Source: Arthrobacter sp. AQ5-06 (GTDB lineage Bacteria; Actinomycetota; Actinomycetes; Actinomycetales; Micrococcaceae). From it: a stretch of 64,000 nucleotides of DNA. How positions within the stretch are numbered: position 1 is the first letter of the stretch; the number at the start of each line of letters is the position of its first letter. The stretch is taken from positions 124,001-188,000 of the forward strand of contig NZ_QMKP01000002.1 of the NCBI RefSeq assembly GCF_003287955.1. Direction: 5' to 3'. Both the position numbers and the translations under genes were made by a program. Of this stretch, positions 61,859 through 64,000 are shown one piece after another. The notes below the pieces were generated by a model. The model saw only the letters and a list, made by a program, of their open reading frames with translations. It was not told the origin of the DNA and ran no database searches.

Positions 61859-62757
61859 TCCTCGTGGTCGGCGCCACCGGCGATCTCGGCGGCCGCGTTG
61901 CCAGGCTTCTGCGCTCTGACGGCCAGGACGTCCGCTGCCTCGTCAGGCGGCACAGCGACGACGCCGGATTGCGCGGGATCGGCGCGGACATCGCACGCGG
62001 GGACCTCACCGAACCGGCCACCCTCGCAGCTGCATGCCAGGGCGTCGATACCGTGATTGCCACCGCGACGGCGATCACCCGACGTCTCGCAGGGACCTAC
62101 CCCGCGACCATACGGTCTGCCGACGAGGACGGTACGCGCTCGCTGGTGGACGCTGCCGAGGCTGCGGGCGTACGCCGCTTCGTCTACATTTCCTTCGCCG
62201 GAGCTGACGCCGGCATCGGCACGCCGTTGGAACGCGCCAAGATTGCCACCGAAAAGCACCTGGCCAACTCCGTGATGCAGACTGTCATCGCCCGCTCAGA
62301 CGCGTTCCAGGAAGTCCACCTCTCCCCCATGGCGCGTTTCGACATAGCCGCCGGAAAAGTATCAGTCATCGGCAGGGGGGACACCGGGCGGCGCTGGGTG
62401 GCCATCGAGGACGTCGCAGCCCTCCTGGCAGCGTTGGCACTCGAGCCCAACCCGCCGGCGCTGCTCGAGTTCGGCGGTCCCGAGCCGCTCACGAAGAATG
62501 AGGCCATCGCCATCGCCGAGGACCTCACCGGTCGCCGAATGAAAGTGCAGCGCATGCCCCGCCTCGTCGCGCGCGTTGCGAGCAGGCTACTGGGCCGCCG
62601 CAACGATGCCCTCGCCTCTGTGTTCGGCGCCGGGGTGCATCAGGACACTTGCGAGGCCACTTGGGACGACAGGCCCTTGCGTCAGCGCGGGATCAACCCC
62701 AGGTCCGCGAGCGACTTCCTCCGGGAGCAGGCCAGCCAAGCCAGGAATTCTTCCTGA
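61855..62757 (+). CDS. NmrA-like atypical SDR, NAD(P)-binding
   Basis: 300 residues. Starts MILVVGATGDLGGRVARLLR with the GxxGxxG nucleotide-binding loop, then VRCLVRRHSDD, GVDTVIATATAI and FVYISFAGADAG; a substrate domain follows (GGPEPLTKNEAIAIAEDLTG). Belongs to the NmrA/SDR_a5 group: redox sensor or reductase, substrate unknown. Coupled to the SnoaL gene by a 4-bp overlap. Confidence 0.87.
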   Translation: MILVVGATGDLGGRVARLLRSDGQDVRCLVRRHSDDAGLRGIGADIARGDLTEPATLAAACQGVDTVIATATAITRRLAGTYPATIRSADEDGTRSLVDAAEAAGVRRFVYISFAGADAGIGTPLERAKIATEKHLANSVMQTVIARSDAFQEVHLSPMARFDIAAGKVSVIGRGDTGRRWVAIEDVAALLAALALEPNPPALLEFGGPEPLTKNEAIAIAEDLTGRRMKVQRMPRLVARVASRLLGRRNDALASVFGAGVHQDTCEATWDDRPLRQRGINPRSASDFLREQASQARNSS

Positions 62758-62767
62758 AAAAACAGAA

Positions 62768-62799
62768 AAGCCCCCGAAATCCTGGGATCCCGGGGGCTT
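62768..62799. terminator. Terminator between nmrA-like gene and tRNA-Met
   Basis: AAGCCCCCG / CGGGGGCTT stem (62768-62776 with 62791-62799). On the minus strand it is followed by TTCTGTTTTTT, fitting the tRNA-Met transcript. Confidence 0.8.
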
Positions 62800-62805
62800 A
62801 GCCTG

Positions 62806-62879
62806 TAGCGGTGGGGAGGCTCGATCTCCCGACCTCACGATTATGAGTCGTGCGCTCTAACCAACTGAGCTACACCGCC
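62806..62879 (-). tRNA. tRNA-Met (CAT anticodon), elongator type
   Basis: 74 nt, 5' GGCGGTG pairs with CACCGCT, discriminator A. Anticodon loop CTCATAA reads CAT; D arm AGCTCAGTTGGTTAGAGC and T loop AGATCGAGCC present. The G1-U72 pair differs from initiator tRNA. A lysidine-modified tRNA-Ile2 also has CAT and cannot be fully excluded by eye. Confidence 0.88.
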
Positions 62880-62941
62880 ACGAATGAGAAAAACCTGCGC
62901 CAAGCCGGTCAAAAACCGCCTTGACACAGGCCCTCATCCAG

Positions 62942-63013
62942 AGCCCCCCACCGGAATCGATCCGGTGACCTCGTTCTTACCAAGAACGCGCTCTACCACT
63001 GAGCTAGGGGGGC
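62942..63013 (-). tRNA. tRNA-Thr (GGT anticodon)
   Basis: 72 nt, 5' GCCCCCC pairs with GGGGGGC, discriminator T. Anticodon loop CTTGGTAA reads GGT; T loop GGATCGATTCC. It precedes tRNA-Met on the same strand, so the two form a cluster. Confidence 0.93.
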
Positions 63014-63193
63014 AACGAGTAAATACTCTACCGGAAGATTTGGCCACCAACAAATCGGCTCCAGAACGACGCCGGCGGCGCCAAAAATGCCGGAAATCCG
63101 GGCCCCTGGGGCCTTCGGACGGCCCATAAACGGGCCCGGGAACGGATCCCGGAGAGGATGTGACGAAGCGAACTTAAGCACCAAACTTAAAGC

Positions 63194-63224
63194 AGAACGG
63201 GCCGGCAGAAAGCCGGCCCGTTCT
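63194..63224 (-). terminator. Terminator of the DEAD-box helicase
   Basis: 13-bp perfect stem AGAACGGGCCGGC / GCCGGCCCGTTCT with a 5-nt loop, 24 nt after the helicase stop. Confidence 0.85.
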
Positions 63225-63247
63225 CAATTCACCTTAGGAAGCAGTGG

Positions 63248-64000
63248 TTACCACTTGTTTCGGGGCTTGAAGCCGCCTTCGGTGCGCGGCTTGCGTGCCG
63301 CGTCGGTGCCCACGCTGCGCTCGTTGCGGTCGCTGAAGGAGCGGCCGCCGCGGTCAGCGGAGCTACGCTCGCCGTCGGTCTTGCGGAATTCCTTCTTGAA
63401 CCCGCCGTTGCCCTTGAAGTTGCCGCCACGGTCGCCGCCACCGGCGCCACCGCCGGAGTAACCACCACGGTCGCCACCGCCGGAGTAACCACCGCGGTCG
63501 CCACCGCCACGGTTGCCCTGGTAGCCGCCACGCTCGCCGCCACGGCTGCCCTGGTAGCCGCCACGCTCGCCGTCACCGGAGGGCTTGCGGCCGTTATCCA
63601 GCTCGAGGTGGATCAGCTCGCCACCGATCCGGGTGCGGGACAGCGCCTTCAGCTGGTCGGCGCTGAGGTCCGCCGGGAGCTCCACGAGGGAGTGGTCCGC
63701 ACGGATGTCGATGCCGCCAATGTTGGCCGAGGAGATGCCGCCCTCGTTGGCAATGGCGCCAACGATGGAACCCGGCATGACGCGCTGGCGGCGTCCGACG
63801 GCGATCCGGTAGGTGGCATTGCCTTCGGTCAGCGTACGGGTCGGGCCACGTGAGCCGAAGCCGTCCTTGGAGCGCTCGCGCTTCTGGAAATCGGGAGCTG
63901 CGGCCAGTTCCTTGACCAGCAGCGGCTGACCGCCCTGGGCCATCACGGCCAGCGCAGCAGCGATCTCCGAGGCCGGCACGTTGTGCTCTTCCTCATAGGA
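63248..64000 (-). CDS. DeaD/CsdA-type DEAD-box RNA helicase, C-terminal part
   Basis: About 250 C-terminal residues; the helicase core lies beyond the right edge. Visible are the end of the dimerisation region (SYEEEHNVPASEIAAALAVM), a DbpA-like RNA-binding domain (RIAVGRRQRVMPGSIVGAIA, ISSANIGGIDIRADHSLVEL) and a low-complexity RGG-rich tail of more than 100 residues (repeated ERGGYQG and DRGGYSG units) ending GGFKPRNKW. Cold-shock and ribosome-assembly helicases of actinobacteria have this design. Confidence 0.93.
   Translation of the reverse strand, partial: SYEEEHNVPASEIAAALAVMAQGGQPLLVKELAAAPDFQKRERSKDGFGSRGPTRTLTEGNATYRIAVGRRQRVMPGSIVGAIANEGGISSANIGGIDIRADHSLVELPADLSADQLKALSRTRIGGELIHLELDNGRKPSGDGERGGYQGSRGGERGGYQGNRGGGDRGGYSGGGDRGGYSGGGAGGGDRGGNFKGNGGFKKEFRKTDGERSSADRGGRSFSDRNERSVGTDAARKPRTEGGFKPRNKW

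Noticed and set aside
62806..62879. Initiator tRNA or tRNA-Ile2 instead of elongator tRNA-Met
   Set aside because: The first acceptor pair is G-U rather than the initiator mismatch, and the body resembles elongator Met of actinobacteria; Ile2 cannot be ruled out without a model but is less likely.
1..64000. CRISPR array, prophage or integrase with att sites
   Set aside because: No regularly spaced repeats, cas genes, phage structural genes or integrase were seen; the tRNA genes have no adjacent integrase.

Overview
This window looks like chromosome of a high-GC actinobacterium, most likely Arthrobacter, Pseudarthrobacter or a close Micrococcaceae relative. The evidence is mycothiol synthase (mshD) next to a GlnR-type regulator, an actinobacterial nusG with a long acidic N-terminus, the order rpoB / rplL-rplJ / rplA-rplK-nusG-secE / tRNA-Trp, many GTG and TTG starts, and many genes whose -10 box sits exactly 6 nt before the start codon (leaderless transcripts). 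The genus is inferred; no 16S rRNA gene is present.

Layout. 0-10 kb: start of rpoB, then a 2.9 kb insert (lipoprotein, thiolase, YbaK-type tRNA editing protein) separating rpoB from rplL-rplJ; two tandem GNAT acetyltransferases; rplA, rplK, nusG, secE and tRNA-Trp, all leftward. 10-16 kb: aspartate-type aminotransferase and an envelope-stress cluster (NarL-type response regulator, PspC-domain sensor kinase, three divergent PspC or membrane genes). 16-30.8 kb: housekeeping (pfkA, MFS exporter, ygfZ, FMN reductase, nitrobindin, glnR-mshD, ppk1, a MutT1-like Nudix-phosphatase, thyA-folA). 30.9-33.1 kb: an orphan WXG100 protein with two partner genes. 33.2-34.3 kb: aspartate-semialdehyde dehydrogenase of the long E. 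coli type.

34.4-41 kb is an accessory region: a frameshifted gene, a small heat-shock module (MerR regulator, Hsp20 with an exact 45-bp internal duplication, J-domain protein, hypothetical) flanked by 53-bp direct repeats, a decayed IS110 transposase, an orphan sensor kinase and a second IS110 remnant. 41-49 kb: AlkZ-like DNA glycosylase, murB, a MaoC pair, DUF2797 and CitE-like genes, mixed with a nonsense-mutated MFS gene and a frameshifted SulP transporter.

49-54.7 kb is an arsenic-resistance locus without an ArsB or Acr3 pump: arsenate reductase, thioredoxin reductase, an ArsR-ArsC fusion, an ArsO-like flavoprotein, an aquaglyceroporin, an ArsR repressor, a composite arsC pseudogene, and an unannotated 20-residue peptide with three vicinal cysteine pairs. 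Two promoters carry almost identical 24-bp ArsR-like operators. The inferred route is arsenate to arsenite by ArsC with electrons from the thioredoxin system, and arsenite exit through the channel. The peptide is the most novel item in the window.

54.7-64 kb: aldo/keto reductase, GH13 alpha-glucosidase whose sugar ABC transporter has been deleted (only its last permease codons remain, fused to a broken Na+/H+ antiporter), several small oxidoreductases and a TetR gene, tRNA-Met and tRNA-Thr, and the C-terminus of a DeaD-type RNA helicase.
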